DNA of 64,000 bases from Vibrio sp. CK2-1 (lineage in GTDB: Bacteria; Pseudomonadota; Gammaproteobacteria; Enterobacterales; Vibrionaceae): the NCBI RefSeq assembly GCF_021726515.1, contig NZ_JAKKCJ010000001.1, positions 186,001 to 250,000 of the forward strand, given 5' to 3'. Within the stretch, counting starts at the first letter, position 1, and every line of letters starts with the position of its first letter. The position numbers were made by a program, and so were the translations under genes. Positions 26,292-38,075 of the stretch are shown in pieces. The notes below the pieces were generated by a model, which did not search any database, was not told where the DNA came from, and worked only from the letters and a program-made list of their open reading frames with translations.

Positions 26292-26767
26292 TTACAATAC
26301 GCCCCTATCAACCTGAAGATGCTCAAATTCTCTGGCAATTGTTCTTCAATACCGTCAGACAAATCAACGTGCGAGATTACACTCAAGCACAAGTTGAGGC
26401 GTGGGCTGAAGATAAATCTGACCTTACGGATTGGATTGAAAAAATGAAGGGCAACCAACCTTTTGTGGCAACCTTGAATGACAAAATAGTTGGATACGCC
26501 GACTTACAAGGTGATGGTTATATCAACCACTTCTTTTGCCATCATCAATACCAAGGCTGTGGCGTAGGAAAGGCTTTAATGCTGCACATTCATGAGCAAG
26601 CCAAACAGCGGAATTTAGCGCGATTACATGCTGATGTGAGTATGACTGCTAAGCCGTTTTTTGAGCATGCTGGATTTATCGTTAAGGAAAAACAAAGCGT
26701 CTCATTGCGAGGCCAGCAATTTACTAACTATCGAATGGAAAAGTGCCTAGCTCCTTTGTGCTCATAA
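26288..26767 (+). CDS. GNAT-family N-acetyltransferase
   Basis: A 159-residue GNAT acetyltransferase with the acetyl-CoA site HQYQGCGVGKALMLHIHEQA (motif A) and the C-terminal FFEHAGF segment. The acceptor substrate is unknown. It is the last gene of the soxR operon, starting four bases before the previous stop, and ends at a bidirectional terminator. Confidence 0.9.
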   Translation: MITIRPYQPEDAQILWQLFFNTVRQINVRDYTQAQVEAWAEDKSDLTDWIEKMKGNQPFVATLNDKIVGYADLQGDGYINHFFCHHQYQGCGVGKALMLHIHEQAKQRNLARLHADVSMTAKPFFEHAGFIVKEKQSVSLRGQQFTNYRMEKCLAPLCS

Positions 26768-26770
26768 AAA

Positions 26771-26799
26771 ACGCTTCACTCTTTTGCTAAGTGAAGCGT
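26771..26799. terminator. Bidirectional terminator between GNAT and rhlE genes
   Basis: ACGCTTCACT (26771-26780) pairs perfectly with AGTGAAGCGT (26790-26799). On the minus strand TTTTT follows (complement of 26766-26770), serving rhlE. On the plus strand the tail is CTTATATCTT. Confidence 0.82.
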
Positions 26800-26829
26800 C
26801 TTATATCTTGGCGTTTTGTCTATCCGTTT

Positions 26830-28029
26830 CTATCTATCGTTTTGCTGTTCGCGCTTATGCTTAGGCACATAATTTAAAATAGAAATCGGTACTTCTTTGT
26901 TTGGCGTAAAGCCTTCTACCGTTTGACGCTTAATCAAATGACCCAAGCGGCTTTCAATCATACATAGGTTTTTAAAGTCATCACGCGAGACTAATGATAC
27001 CGCCTCACCTTTTGAACCTGCACGGCCAGTACGACCGATTCGGTGTACATATTCATCGGCAGGGAACGGCATATCGTAGTTAATCACACACGGTAGATCG
27101 TCAATATCAATACCACGTGCCGCGACGCCAGTTGCCACTAAATACTTCACTTTGCCTTGCTTAAACTCATCTAACACACGAGCACGAGATGCTTGATTGC
27201 GACCACTGTGGATCGCCTCTGCTGCAATGCCGCGTTTTTCTAGTTGAGAAACCAATTTCGCCGCGCCATGTTTTGTGCCAATAAAGATCAACACTTGAGA
27301 CCAGTCTCGCTCCGTCAATAAATGGCTCAATAAGGCTGACTTTTTATCTTTATCAACCGTAATTAAGTACTGGTTGATTGAGTCTTTCGAGGCTTGATGT
27401 TTGGCGATCACGATTTCTTCAGGATCGCTAATTGCGGTGCGGGCTAACTCTCGAACTGGGTTAGACAAGGTTGCCGAGAATAATAGGTTCTGAATGTTTT
27501 CCGGTAGGCGCGCTAAGATCTTATTAATGTCTTCAATAAAGCCCATGTCTAACATGCGGTCGGCTTCATCTAATACCAACATTTCAACTTCATCAAAATG
27601 CACGGAATGCTGGCCGTATAAATCAATCAAACGGCCTGGAGTAGCAACTAGAATATCGACCCCATCGATTAACGCTTGTTTCTGCGGAGCGTAGTCAACG
27701 CCACCGTACATGGCTAACGAGGTTAAATTAAGATGTTTGCCATAAGCTTGAATATTTTCATTCACCTGAATAGCAAGTTCTCGAGTAGGTACTAGAATTA
27801 AGGCTCGGATACGCTTTTTACGCTGAGTTTGACCACCGCTTAAGCGCTGCAATATTGGCAAGACAAAACTGGCGGTTTTACCAGTGCCGGTTTGCGCTGC
27901 GGCGATTAAGTTTTTTCCATCAAGAATGATAGGAATTGCTTTGCGTTGAATTTCAGTTGGTTTTTCATAACCTTGCTCAGCAACCGCTTGCAGGATAGAA
28001 GGGCTTAGTTCTAGCGTTGAAAATGACAT
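26830..28029 (-). CDS. rhlE: DEAD-box ATP-dependent RNA helicase, RhlE-like
   Basis: A 399-residue helicase that unwinds short RNA duplexes with ATP. The motifs are in order: Q-motif (GYEKPTEIQ), motif I AQTGTGKT, Ia PTRELAIQV, II DEAD, III SAT, and the C-terminal lobe with HRIGRTGRAG. The tail is short and basic. Among the family it resembles RhlE most, a group linked to ribosome assembly and RNA decay. It is monocistronic, convergent with the soxR operon. Confidence 0.92.
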   Translation of the reverse strand: MSFSTLELSPSILQAVAEQGYEKPTEIQRKAIPIILDGKNLIAAAQTGTGKTASFVLPILQRLSGGQTQRKKRIRALILVPTRELAIQVNENIQAYGKHLNLTSLAMYGGVDYAPQKQALIDGVDILVATPGRLIDLYGQHSVHFDEVEMLVLDEADRMLDMGFIEDINKILARLPENIQNLLFSATLSNPVRELARTAISDPEEIVIAKHQASKDSINQYLITVDKDKKSALLSHLLTERDWSQVLIFIGTKHGAAKLVSQLEKRGIAAEAIHSGRNQASRARVLDEFKQGKVKYLVATGVAARGIDIDDLPCVINYDMPFPADEYVHRIGRTGRAGSKGEAVSLVSRDDFKNLCMIESRLGHLIKRQTVEGFTPNKEVPISILNYVPKHKREQQNDR

Positions 28030-28158
28030 TCAGTTTCTCAAAATGTGAAGTAGATGACCTATTGTAGCAACTTATACCAATATCAATAATCAATATCACA
28101 AATAAAAATTCGCTTTCAATTTAACCTTTATATCAGTAAGGAAATACCTATTAATAAT

Positions 28159-28173
28159 ATCGGTAATACCGAT
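28159..28173. promoter_or_regulatory. 15-bp palindrome upstream of katG
   Basis: ATCGGTA (28159-28165), a central A, and TACCGAT (28167-28173) form a perfect palindrome 76 bp before the katG start. It is a candidate operator. It does not fit the OxyR ATAG-N7-CTAT pattern, so the binding protein is not identified. Confidence 0.45.
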
Positions 28174-28194
28174 TAGTCAATTTATATGATTTGA

Positions 28195-30435
<2,241 letters not shown>

Positions 30436-30478
30436 TCTGCTTTAAGCTAATAAGCACAAGTAACGTAACTTAAGTATA

Positions 30479-30516
30479 AATCCCCAATTCATTTAAAATG
30501 AGTTGGGGATTTTTTT
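30479..30516 (+). terminator. katG terminator
   Basis: A 14-bp stem with one wobble (30479-30492 with 30499-30512) built on TCCCCAA/TTGGGGA is followed by a T-run to 30516. It is a classic intrinsic terminator 44 bp after the katG stop. Confidence 0.93.
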
Positions 30517-30540
30517 ATGCTTAAACAGATTTAATCGTCG

Positions 30541-31356
30541 TTAACTAACCAAACCTTCAATCACCTGCAACACCCCTGCCTCTCTATTACTTGGGGCACT
30601 AAAACGAGCATGTTTCTTTACGCCTTCATGGGCATTTTCAACCGCGTATGAGTGGTAGCTTTGCTGTAGCATCTCAACATCATTGAAGTAGTCACCAAAA
30701 CTCATGGTTTGTTCATAACTAAAGCCAAGAGTGTTTTGCAAATGCTGAATAGCTGCACCTTTTGATGCTTTGGCATTCATCACATCTAGCCAAATTTTAC
30801 CGCTAACGACCACCTGATGGGTTTCACCAAAATGATTATCGATAGTTGGAAATACTAATTCTTCCGTGCCATCAAAATGACAAAGCGCGACTTTGATAAA
30901 ATCATCGTCCACCGTTAATACATCTTCTACCGATTCACGGCGGTGGTAATATTTGGCGAACTCTTTTAAAGCTTGTGGATCTTGCGTTTCAGTATAAGCC
31001 GAACGTTTACCACATAGCACTAGGTGCGCGCCGTCAATGCTTCGGGCTGCTTGCACGATGGCTTCAATTTCAGATCGCTCGATAGTGCAGCTATAAAGCT
31101 CTTGCCCTTTATGCATCACTAAGGTGCCGTTTTCAGCAATAAAAAACATGCGATCTTTTAATGGGGCAAAGGTTTCCGCTAGGCTGTAATACTGACGACC
31201 AGAAGCGGCGGCAAACATAATTCCGTTGGCTTCTAGCTTTTCGTAAATTTCATAAAACTTAGGATCTAGCTGGCTATTTTCATCTAGCAAGGTGCCATCC
31301 ATATCGGAGGCGATAAACTTAATATCGGGTTGGGTCATAAAACTACTCACTTTCAT
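30541..31356 (-). CDS. Cof-type HAD-superfamily phosphatase
   Basis: A 271-residue HAD hydrolase. Motif I is SDMDGTLLDE with the nucleophilic Asp, motif II is AASGRQYYS, and motifs III and IV are the lysine segment followed by FGDYFNDVEML. It has the large C2B cap of sugar-phosphate and pyridoxal-phosphate phosphatases such as YidA or YbhA. Substrate unknown. It follows ycbX by 23 bp on the same strand and is probably co-transcribed. The ATG at 31356 and another at 31338 are both possible starts. Confidence 0.9.
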   Translation of the reverse strand: MKVSSFMTQPDIKFIASDMDGTLLDENSQLDPKFYEIYEKLEANGIMFAAASGRQYYSLAETFAPLKDRMFFIAENGTLVMHKGQELYSCTIERSEIEAIVQAARSIDGAHLVLCGKRSAYTETQDPQALKEFAKYYHRRESVEDVLTVDDDFIKVALCHFDGTEELVFPTIDNHFGETHQVVVSGKIWLDVMNAKASKGAAIQHLQNTLGFSYEQTMSFGDYFNDVEMLQQSYHSYAVENAHEGVKKHARFSAPSNREAGVLQVIEGLVS

Positions 31357-31379
31357 ATAAAACAGTAGAAAACGAGCAA

Positions 31380-32573
31380 TTAACTCACCAATTCAACGTC
31401 AGATTTAGGTACACAGCAGCACGCTAATACTTTGCCTTCGTCAATTTCACCGGGAAATAATGCTGGCATGTCAGGTTGATCGACCTTGCCAGATTCCAAT
31501 GTCATTTTGCAGCTACCACAAAAACCCGAACGACAACTATTGGCAACCGGAACTCCGGCTTTTTCAGCTTGCTCGAGCAAGGTAGATTGGTTATCCCCTT
31601 CAAATAAGTTGCCATCAATACTAATGGTCACTTTTTTCACTGGTTCGACTTCAACCGCATCTTGGCTGGTATCGGCATAGAATTCTTTTTGTTTGGTTTC
31701 CAATACTTCAACCACATCACCGCCGCGGATCATGCCTTCATTTTTCGCCACTACATTCTGGCCAAAGAAAATACCGCCGGTTTCATCAGCGCGGAATTTA
31801 GATAAAGTATTAAGCGGCTCGTTCTTTTCACTACGCATTGCAGTTTTTGGGTTCACGGTCGTCAACACGCAACGCATGCAAGGTTTAACGATTTCAAACT
31901 CGACTTCGCCAATTCGGATGCGTTTCCAGCCATCTTCAGCAAATGCTTCGGTATCAGAAACCACAATGTTAGGGCGAAATTGCGCCATTGAATGTTGCAC
32001 TGAGCCACGTTCATTTAATTCATCAAGAGAAGCCTGGCTGATCAGCAGTAATGGATAACCATCGGCAAAGCTAACATTGGTTTGAATTTTTTCACGCTGG
32101 CGGTTGGATTGTTCACCAGTAAACAGTAGTTGAACTGGTTTACCAATAATAAAGCTAAACCACTGATTGGCTTTTTCGTGAGTACTATAAGAAGGAAAAG
32201 TGTCTGACCAAACAGTGCATTCTACTTCTGCCATATCGAATTCATCAAAACGTAGCACTAGTGGCTCTTTCGCTTCTGGGTAAGTAAGTACCAACCCACG
32301 CGGATGCAAGGCTGCTTTTACTCGCACCATTTGATGATGTTCGCGTGCCGTCACCATGCGGCCAGTCGAATCGGCCACCATAAAGCGACGATCAAAACTT
32401 AGACCTTGTTTTTCAACCCATGCCGAGGACAACTCAACACCGGTAATAGACTTAACTGGGTAAACATTAATCGCATCTAATCTGGCATCTTGCATTGGCT
32501 CTAATCCTAAGGTGGCTTCTATTTTGGCGAGTTTTTTCTCTAATTCAGACTTCCCGCGCTCCGACTGATTCAT
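31380..32573 (-). CDS. ycbX: MOSC and 2Fe-2S ferredoxin protein YcbX
   Basis: A molybdenum-cofactor enzyme that reduces N-hydroxylated compounds such as 6-hydroxylaminopurine in E. coli, where CysJ supplies electrons. The protein of about 397 residues has an N-terminal MOSC-N beta barrel (INVYPVKSITGVEL), a MOSC domain with the cofactor cysteine in KPCMRCVLTTVNP, and a C-terminal plant-type ferredoxin domain with CRSGFCGSC and a distal cysteine. A GTG at 32576 is in frame, but ATG 32573 is better spaced from GGAAGA. Confidence 0.93.
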   Translation of the reverse strand: MNQSERGKSELEKKLAKIEATLGLEPMQDARLDAINVYPVKSITGVELSSAWVEKQGLSFDRRFMVADSTGRMVTAREHHQMVRVKAALHPRGLVLTYPEAKEPLVLRFDEFDMAEVECTVWSDTFPSYSTHEKANQWFSFIIGKPVQLLFTGEQSNRQREKIQTNVSFADGYPLLLISQASLDELNERGSVQHSMAQFRPNIVVSDTEAFAEDGWKRIRIGEVEFEIVKPCMRCVLTTVNPKTAMRSEKNEPLNTLSKFRADETGGIFFGQNVVAKNEGMIRGGDVVEVLETKQKEFYADTSQDAVEVEPVKKVTISIDGNLFEGDNQSTLLEQAEKAGVPVANSCRSGFCGSCKMTLESGKVDQPDMPALFPGEIDEGKVLACCCVPKSDVELVS

Positions 32574-32600
32574 CACTCTTCCTTTTTAAATCTTTTACCT

Positions 32601-32869
32601 ATATACCCAAGTCACTTCAAGATACAGAATTCAGAGCAGTCATCCAAACCTTTAGGCAAGGAAGATTGGCGAAGGAATGTCAGTACCTTTCAAGTCAATC
32701 TGACGCTGTATAAAGGTTTAGATGAAGCTCCCGAAGGGCAAGTTAAAACAAGCTTTATGCTGCGTTAAATTGAACAGAGATAGAATAACTATGATCATAT
32801 TCAATTTGTCTTGCCTAAAGCTTGTTTTATTCTTGCTGAAACTCGCACCTTGAAATTACTTGGGTATAT
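32601..32869. repeat. 269-bp structured intergenic repeat with inverted ends
   Basis: The ends 32601-32621 and 32849-32869 are inverted repeats, 19 of 21 bases matching, starting ATATACCCAAGT. Inside are two further inverted pairs. One is 32641-32654 with 32711-32724 (13 of 14 bases). The other is 32744-32757 with 32816-32829 (14 of 14, around AAGCTT), with an inner pair 32767-32774/32800-32807. It would fold into a stem with two arms. No ORF of note is inside. It resembles the repeat family with ATACCC...GGGTAT ends scattered in vibrio genomes. Confidence 0.85.
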
Positions 32870-32971
32870 CTACTTGTCTAAAGAATATCAGAATTAACCT
32901 TACCTCGATAAGTTATAAATAAACAAAATAGGATGAAAAAAAGTAGGCTTTACTCTATCATTGCGCACCAC

Positions 32972-32987
32972 ACGAAAGCGTTTGCTT
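32972..32987 (+). promoter_or_regulatory. PurR box upstream of pyrC
   Basis: ACGAAAGCGTTTGCTT matches the PurR consensus ACGCAAACGTTTGCGT at 13 of 16 positions, 35 bp before the pyrC start. E. coli pyrC is a known PurR target, so repression by PurR with hypoxanthine or guanine is likely here. Confidence 0.75.
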
Positions 32988-33022
32988 TTTTAAATTGCAA
33001 CTGATTGATGAGGTGGGAAACC

Positions 33023-34051
33023 ATGACAACTTTGACCATTACACGCCCGGATGATTGGCACGTTCACTTACGCGATGGTGACGCGTTAGCCAATACCGTG
33101 AAAGATATTAGCCGCTACAATGGTCGTGCGTTAATCATGCCAAACACCGTTCCACCTGTAACTAACCTACAAATGGCGATTGATTATCGCGAACGCATCA
33201 TGGCGCATAACCACAGCGACACATTTGAGCCGTTAATGGCGCTGTATCTCACCGACAACACCACTGCTGAAGATATCCGTGAAGCTCACGCCTCTGGCAA
33301 AGTTGTTGCTTGTAAGCTCTACCCTGCTGGCGCGACCACTAACTCAGATTCTGGCGTAACCGATGCCAAGAAAATCTACCCAGTATTAGAAGCGATGGCA
33401 GAAGTTGGCATGCTACTGCTGATTCACGGTGAAGTGACGACTCACGATGTTGATATCTTCGACCGTGAAAAAACCTTTTTAGAAACCGTGCTTGCACCAA
33501 TCGTTAATGACTTCCCGCATCTTAAAATAGTGTTAGAGCACATCACGACTCGTGAAGCGGTTGAGTTTGTTAACAAAGCCGGTGATAACGTTGCGGCAAC
33601 TATCACTGCTCACCATTTATTATTTAACCGTAACCACATGTTAGTGGGTGGCATTCGTCCTCACTTCTATTGTTTACCAATCTTAAAGCGTGGTAGCCAT
33701 CAGCAAGCTTTGGTTGAAGCGGCGACCTCTGGTTCGAAAAAGTTCTTCTTAGGTACTGACTCAGCACCACACGCACAAGGCAAAAAAGAAACCGCTTGTG
33801 GTTGTGCTGGCTCTTACACGGCTCACGCTGCGGTTGAATTATATGCTGAAGTATTTGATAAAGAAGGCAAGCTAGAAAACTTGGAAGCATTTGCTAGCCA
33901 CAATGGCCCAGATTTTTACGGCATTGCTCGTAATAGCGATAGCATCACACTTGAAAAATCAGCTTGGGATGTGCCGGCAACCATGCCGTTTGGTGAAGAT
34001 GTAGTCGTGCCAATTCGCGCAAGTGAGCAAATCGAATGGCAAGTTAAGTAA
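33023..34051 (+). CDS. pyrC: Dihydroorotase
   Basis: Catalyses ring closure of carbamoyl-aspartate to dihydroorotate in pyrimidine synthesis. At 342 residues it is close to the E. coli class II enzyme. The zinc ligands are visible: [10 protein letters not shown], the carboxylated lysine in [13 protein letters not shown], the histidines of LIHGE and LEHITT, and the catalytic Asp in GTDSAPH. The frame opens at 33005, but ATG 33023 gives the standard MTTLTITRP start behind AGGTGG. A PurR box lies upstream. Confidence 0.97.
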   Translation: MTTLTITRPDDWHVHLRDGDALANTVKDISRYNGRALIMPNTVPPVTNLQMAIDYRERIMAHNHSDTFEPLMALYLTDNTTAEDIREAHASGKVVACKLYPAGATTNSDSGVTDAKKIYPVLEAMAEVGMLLLIHGEVTTHDVDIFDREKTFLETVLAPIVNDFPHLKIVLEHITTREAVEFVNKAGDNVAATITAHHLLFNRNHMLVGGIRPHFYCLPILKRGSHQQALVEAATSGSKKFFLGTDSAPHAQGKKETACGCAGSYTAHAAVELYAEVFDKEGKLENLEAFASHNGPDFYGIARNSDSITLEKSAWDVPATMPFGEDVVVPIRASEQIEWQVK

Positions 34052-34068
34052 CGTTATATCCAGACAAA

Positions 34069-34117
34069 TTGAAATGACCCTTTATAGTTAAACAACCAAC
34101 ATTGAGGGTCAGTTCAA
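34069..34117. terminator. Long imperfect hairpin downstream of pyrC
   Basis: 34069-34081 pairs with 34105-34117, 12 of 13 bases, around GACCCT/AGGGTC. The loop is 23 bases and no T-run follows, so it is a weak or factor-assisted terminator between converging genes at best. Confidence 0.4.
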
Positions 34118-34197
34118 TTGTTCAACTACTCAGGGTCTATTTATTATCAATGGTGTTATTTAATCGATAACCTTTGCATTTAAAGTAACATCAGTAA

Positions 34198-34989
34198 TTA
34201 AAGCAACATCGACAAGAACTGCTGCAGTCTTGGATGCTCTGGATTATCGAAAAAGTCATCCGGGCTAGCATCAACCAATAACTCACCATCTTGCATAAAC
34301 AACACTCGGTCAGCCACTTCACGTGCAAAGCCCATTTCGTGAGTCACGACTACCATCGTCATCCCTTCATTGGCTAAGCTTTTCATTACTTCTAATACTT
34401 CCCCTACCATTTCAGGATCAAGCGCAGAAGTTGGCTCATCAAACAGCATAATATGAGGATTCATCGCTAATGCCCGAGCAATCGCCACACGTTGTTGTTG
34501 CCCACCAGATAAATGGTTCGGATAATTAGTCATACGCTCAGCAAGACCAACTTTAGCCATTAACTCTTTAGCATCCGCTTCAACATCTTTACGTTTGCGC
34601 TTTGATACCACCATCGGCGCTAGCATGACGTTTTCAAGCGCTGTCTTATGTGGAAACAAGTTAAAGCTCTGAAATACCATGCCGACATTTTCACGTAAGG
34701 TATTAATATTGGTTGAACGTGCGTACATATCGACACCATCAATCACTATCGAGCCATCACTAATCGTCTCAAGCTGATTAATAGCACGTAAAAATGTCGA
34801 TTTTCCTGAACCCGATGGCCCAACAATCACTACGACTTCGCCACGCTTTACTGTTGCGGAAACATTTTTTAATGCATGACATCCATTTGGGTACACTTTG
34901 TTGATCTTTTCAGCCACGATCATCGGCTCGCCCTGCGCTGTTGTTGGCGCAGATGACTGAGACGAATGGCTTTGATTAGAATTAATCAC
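34198..34989 (-). CDS. Polar amino acid ABC transporter ATPase (GlnQ-like)
   Basis: A 263-residue ABC ATPase. Walker A is GPSGSGKST, the Q-loop is [12 protein letters not shown], the signature is LSGGQQQR and Walker B is [12 protein letters not shown]. It would drive amino acid import with the permease and binding protein upstream. The start is GTG at 34989, overlapping the permease stop by 8 bases behind AAGAGG. ATG 34923 is an alternative that would remove a Ser/Gln-rich leader. It is the last gene of the operon. Confidence 0.94.
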   Translation of the reverse strand: MINSNQSHSSQSSAPTTAQGEPMIVAEKINKVYPNGCHALKNVSATVKRGEVVVIVGPSGSGKSTFLRAINQLETISDGSIVIDGVDMYARSTNINTLRENVGMVFQSFNLFPHKTALENVMLAPMVVSKRKRKDVEADAKELMAKVGLAERMTNYPNHLSGGQQQRVAIARALAMNPHIMLFDEPTSALDPEMVGEVLEVMKSLANEGMTMVVVTHEMGFAREVADRVLFMQDGELLVDASPDDFFDNPEHPRLQQFLSMLL

Positions 34990-35929
34990 TGACTGATAAC
35001 CTCTTTTCTAATGCTTGAATGCCCCAAGATAAACTGCCCGTTAGCAGTAAATATAATAAAGCGACAGTGATCCACACTTCAAACGGTGCAAACGTACCAC
35101 TGACTACTTCCCGACCTGCTTTAGTCAAATCAGTAATCGCAATCACAGATACCAAAGAAGAATCTTTAATCAGGTTAATAAACTGTCCTGCTAATGGTGG
35201 AAGTACTTGTTTAAAAGCTTGAGGCAAGATGACATACGTCATTGATTGTGGATAGGTCATACCCAATGAACGCGATGCTTCCATTTGACCTTTGTGAATT
35301 CCTTGAATACCCGCGCGGATAATTTCAGCCACATAAGAAGCTGTAAACATCGAGAGCGCCACAACACCAGAAGTGAAACGATCAAGGTCGAGTACTGTTC
35401 CGATAAAGAAATACACAATAAAGATTTGAACTAATAATGGCGTACCACGGATCAATTCAATATAACTAACGGCAAGTTTACGTAATGCGATATTGCTAGA
35501 AAGCCTCATTAAGGCAAGAAACATCCCTATTACAATCGCAAAGACTAACGAGATCACAGACAGCTGTATGGTAACAATCACACCTTTGCTTAAAGTGCCC
35601 AGCTTCCATTGGCTCTTTTCGGCCAAAGTATCGCCTTCAAACACTAAATCGCCAGCTGCAACTTTAAGGTTTTTAAATTGCGATAAATCCATCAATTCAT
35701 CACCGGAAACCGATTGTAGAATTAATGTTCCTTCAGAATTTTTAACGATATCACCATCTAGCGGTGCATTAATAATCTCTGGCTGAGTATCAATGATATA
35801 AGGAACTACACGCTCCCAATTCCAGTTGTAATTAATTCTAGACGTCGATAAATAGACGAGAGTAAAAAGCGCAGCAATAATGCCGACAAAAACAAGATTC
35901 CAAAAAACCGTATTGGGTTTAGACTGCAT
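34982..35929 (-). CDS. Polar amino acid ABC transporter permease with N-terminal insert
   Basis: A 315-residue HisM/GlnP-type permease. A first transmembrane helix (about 9-28) is followed by an unusual extracytoplasmic stretch of about 80 residues with beta-rich, GDIV...[15 protein letters not shown] segments that resemble a barrel-sandwich fold. After that come the normal permease helices and the EAA loop [13 protein letters not shown]. Typical members are 220-250 residues, so this insert explains the extra length. Only one permease gene is present, so it probably works as a homodimer. Confidence 0.92.
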   Translation of the reverse strand: MQSKPNTVFWNLVFVGIIAALFTLVYLSTSRINYNWNWERVVPYIIDTQPEIINAPLDGDIVKNSEGTLILQSVSGDELMDLSQFKNLKVAAGDLVFEGDTLAEKSQWKLGTLSKGVIVTIQLSVISLVFAIVIGMFLALMRLSSNIALRKLAVSYIELIRGTPLLVQIFIVYFFIGTVLDLDRFTSGVVALSMFTASYVAEIIRAGIQGIHKGQMEASRSLGMTYPQSMTYVILPQAFKQVLPPLAGQFINLIKDSSLVSVIAITDLTKAGREVVSGTFAPFEVWITVALLYLLLTGSLSWGIQALEKRLSVSD

Positions 35930-36014
35930 AGTAATCCTTTGAATAACAACGTAAAAGACAGATACAAAACAGCCAGAATATAGCGTTCACTATTTCTGGC
36001 TGTTATACAGTTTC

Positions 36015-36809
36015 TTACTGAACTTTATCTAACCAAGAAGCAGACTTAAACCATTTGTCATAAATGCGATCATAAGTACCATCGCCTTTAATTTGATTTA
36101 AGTAGTTATTCAAGAAGTTAAGGAAATCAGGATCGCCTTGACGAACCGCAAAGCCTAGAGGTTCAAAAGTAAATGGCTTATCTAAGTGAACCACTTCGCC
36201 TTTATGTTGTGCGGTATAAATGGCATTAAATGGTAGGTCATAAACGAAGGCATCTGCTTTACCGTTAGACACTTCAAGTGCCGCATCTGCAGTCGTTTCA
36301 AACTTGTTTTGTTTCGCATTTGGTAAGAAGCGGTCAGCCGCAATAATACCTGTCGTGCCTAATTTAGTTGCAATAGTATATTTTTCGTCATTAAGGTCAC
36401 GGTAGCTAGTAATTTTACCGGCATGCTTAGCATTTAAAAGAACACTTTGACCAATCACCACGTATGGTTGGGTAAAGTTAACCTGCATATTACGCTTAGC
36501 CGTAATGGTCATGCCGCCCATGATGACATCACATTTATTGGTTAGGAGGGCTGGGATAATTCCATCCCAAGAAGTGTTCACTGGCGTGAATTTCACATCG
36601 ATTGCTTTCGCGAGCATTTTGCCTAAATCAACATCAAAGCCAATAAACTCACCATTTTTAGCTTTCATTTCGAAAGGCATATAACCAGCATCAAAACAAA
36701 CACGAAGCTCGCCTGATTTAGCAATATTTTGCAGAGTGGTATCAGCTAGCGTTGAAGTAGCCGTAAACAAAGTGGCTGAAAGCACAGCCGCTTGGAGTAA
36801 TTTTTTCAT
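36015..36809 (-). CDS. Polar amino acid-binding protein
   Basis: A 264-residue periplasmic solute-binding protein of family 3. The signal peptide ends TLA, then the family opening LRVCFDAGYMPFEMKAKNGEFIGFDVDLGKMLAKA is followed by the SWDGIIPALLTNKCDVIMGGM cleft. It is the first gene of an operon with the permease and ATPase, so this is a complete importer. The ligand is probably a neutral or polar amino acid but cannot be fixed from sequence. Confidence 0.93.
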   Translation of the reverse strand: MKKLLQAAVLSATLFTATSTLADTTLQNIAKSGELRVCFDAGYMPFEMKAKNGEFIGFDVDLGKMLAKAIDVKFTPVNTSWDGIIPALLTNKCDVIMGGMTITAKRNMQVNFTQPYVVIGQSVLLNAKHAGKITSYRDLNDEKYTIATKLGTTGIIAADRFLPNAKQNKFETTADAALEVSNGKADAFVYDLPFNAIYTAQHKGEVVHLDKPFTFEPLGFAVRQGDPDFLNFLNNYLNQIKGDGTYDRIYDKWFKSASWLDKVQ

Positions 36810-37054
36810 AAAACATCCGTATCATTATTATATTTATCGCTGCATCCCGCAGCCTATCGAAAAGACAAAACATGTCTTTCTTAACTCATTTATAACAAAG
36901 TTGTCATTTACATTAAACCATTGATCTTTAAAAAACTTTCATAGCATTTTAAATAAACCATTCAAAGTGCACCTAATTCACTGATATTTATATAATTAAC
37001 AATAAACAAAAAGATGAGATGAAATTGTCTATTCTATGAACGGGCGCATTTCGA

Positions 37055-37918
37055 TCAAACGCTATAAATCCCATCACAAGCTTCAATTAACTTATCGACT
37101 AATAATTTACTTTGCTGACTCAATTGCTTTTGTGCATGCAGGATTAACTCCAGCGCTGGCACATCTGGCAAGCCATCCTTTGTATTTAAAACTTGATGAA
37201 GCGGTGTCACTAGGCGTGTAGGTAGTAGCGAAACGCCAAGCCCAGCTTCTACTGCGCAGCCTACCCCTGAAAGACTACTGGTGATGTAAGACATCCTCCA
37301 GCGCTTACCTAGTGAATCAAAGGTATGCGCCATTTCACTGCGATATAAGCCAGTGCTTGGTAAACCCACCAGCGGTACGGTAGCCTTTTGTAAATTATTA
37401 AACCCTTTACCATCAATCCAACTTAGCGGCTCTTGCCATTTAGCGATCCCTTCTGCTTGGCCGGGACGGTGTTTGACGAGTGCTAAATCCAATTCATTGT
37501 TTTGAAACTGCGTCCATATTTCGCTACACATACCACTTTTCACTTCCAAACGTACCTCGGGAAAGGCTTGAGAAAATAGCGATAATGTCGGGACTAATTC
37601 ATGGGTGGCAAAATCTTCCGGCACGCCAAGTTTAATCGGTCTTTGCTCTGCCGTGCTCACAGTTTCTGCAATCGCTTCTTCCATCATGGTGAGAATTCGA
37701 CGAGCATGACTAACGATACGTTCACCTTCTATTGTCGGCGTGGCGTAGCGCTTTTTACGTACTAGTAGCTCACAGTCAAGTTGTGCTTCGAGCTTGCGGA
37801 TCTGCTGGCTAATCGTCGATTGAGTTAAGTGAGTACTGTCGGCGGCGCGAGTAAAACTTCCGGTATCCACCACCGCGACTAAGCTGCGTAATAGCACAGG
37901 ATCTAAAGTTGTATTCAT
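37055..37918 (-). CDS. LysR-family transcriptional regulator
   Basis: A 287-residue LysR protein with the HTH GSFTRAADSTHLTQSTISQQI and a substrate-binding domain. It is divergent from the bicupin gene at 38076 and lies upstream of the ABC operon on the same strand, so either could be its target. Ligand unknown. Confidence 0.88.
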   Translation of the reverse strand: MNTTLDPVLLRSLVAVVDTGSFTRAADSTHLTQSTISQQIRKLEAQLDCELLVRKKRYATPTIEGERIVSHARRILTMMEEAIAETVSTAEQRPIKLGVPEDFATHELVPTLSLFSQAFPEVRLEVKSGMCSEIWTQFQNNELDLALVKHRPGQAEGIAKWQEPLSWIDGKGFNNLQKATVPLVGLPSTGLYRSEMAHTFDSLGKRWRMSYITSSLSGVGCAVEAGLGVSLLPTRLVTPLHQVLNTKDGLPDVPALELILHAQKQLSQQSKLLVDKLIEACDGIYSV

Positions 37919-38075
37919 ATTTCATCTCACTTACTGATTCACCGGATTTACTTATCACTCCAAACTAGTGGATTACCCACTAATAGTAATTAAATTATTT
38001 AATTTTTAAATTTAAAATGTGAAGCGCATAATAAATCTATATTTCGTTTTCTCTCTTGTATGAAGGATCACAAGA

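Noticed and set aside
32495..32713. 72-codon ORF running into the structured repeat
   Set aside because: It overlaps ycbX antisense and the repeat's left arm, with no sign of coding selection.
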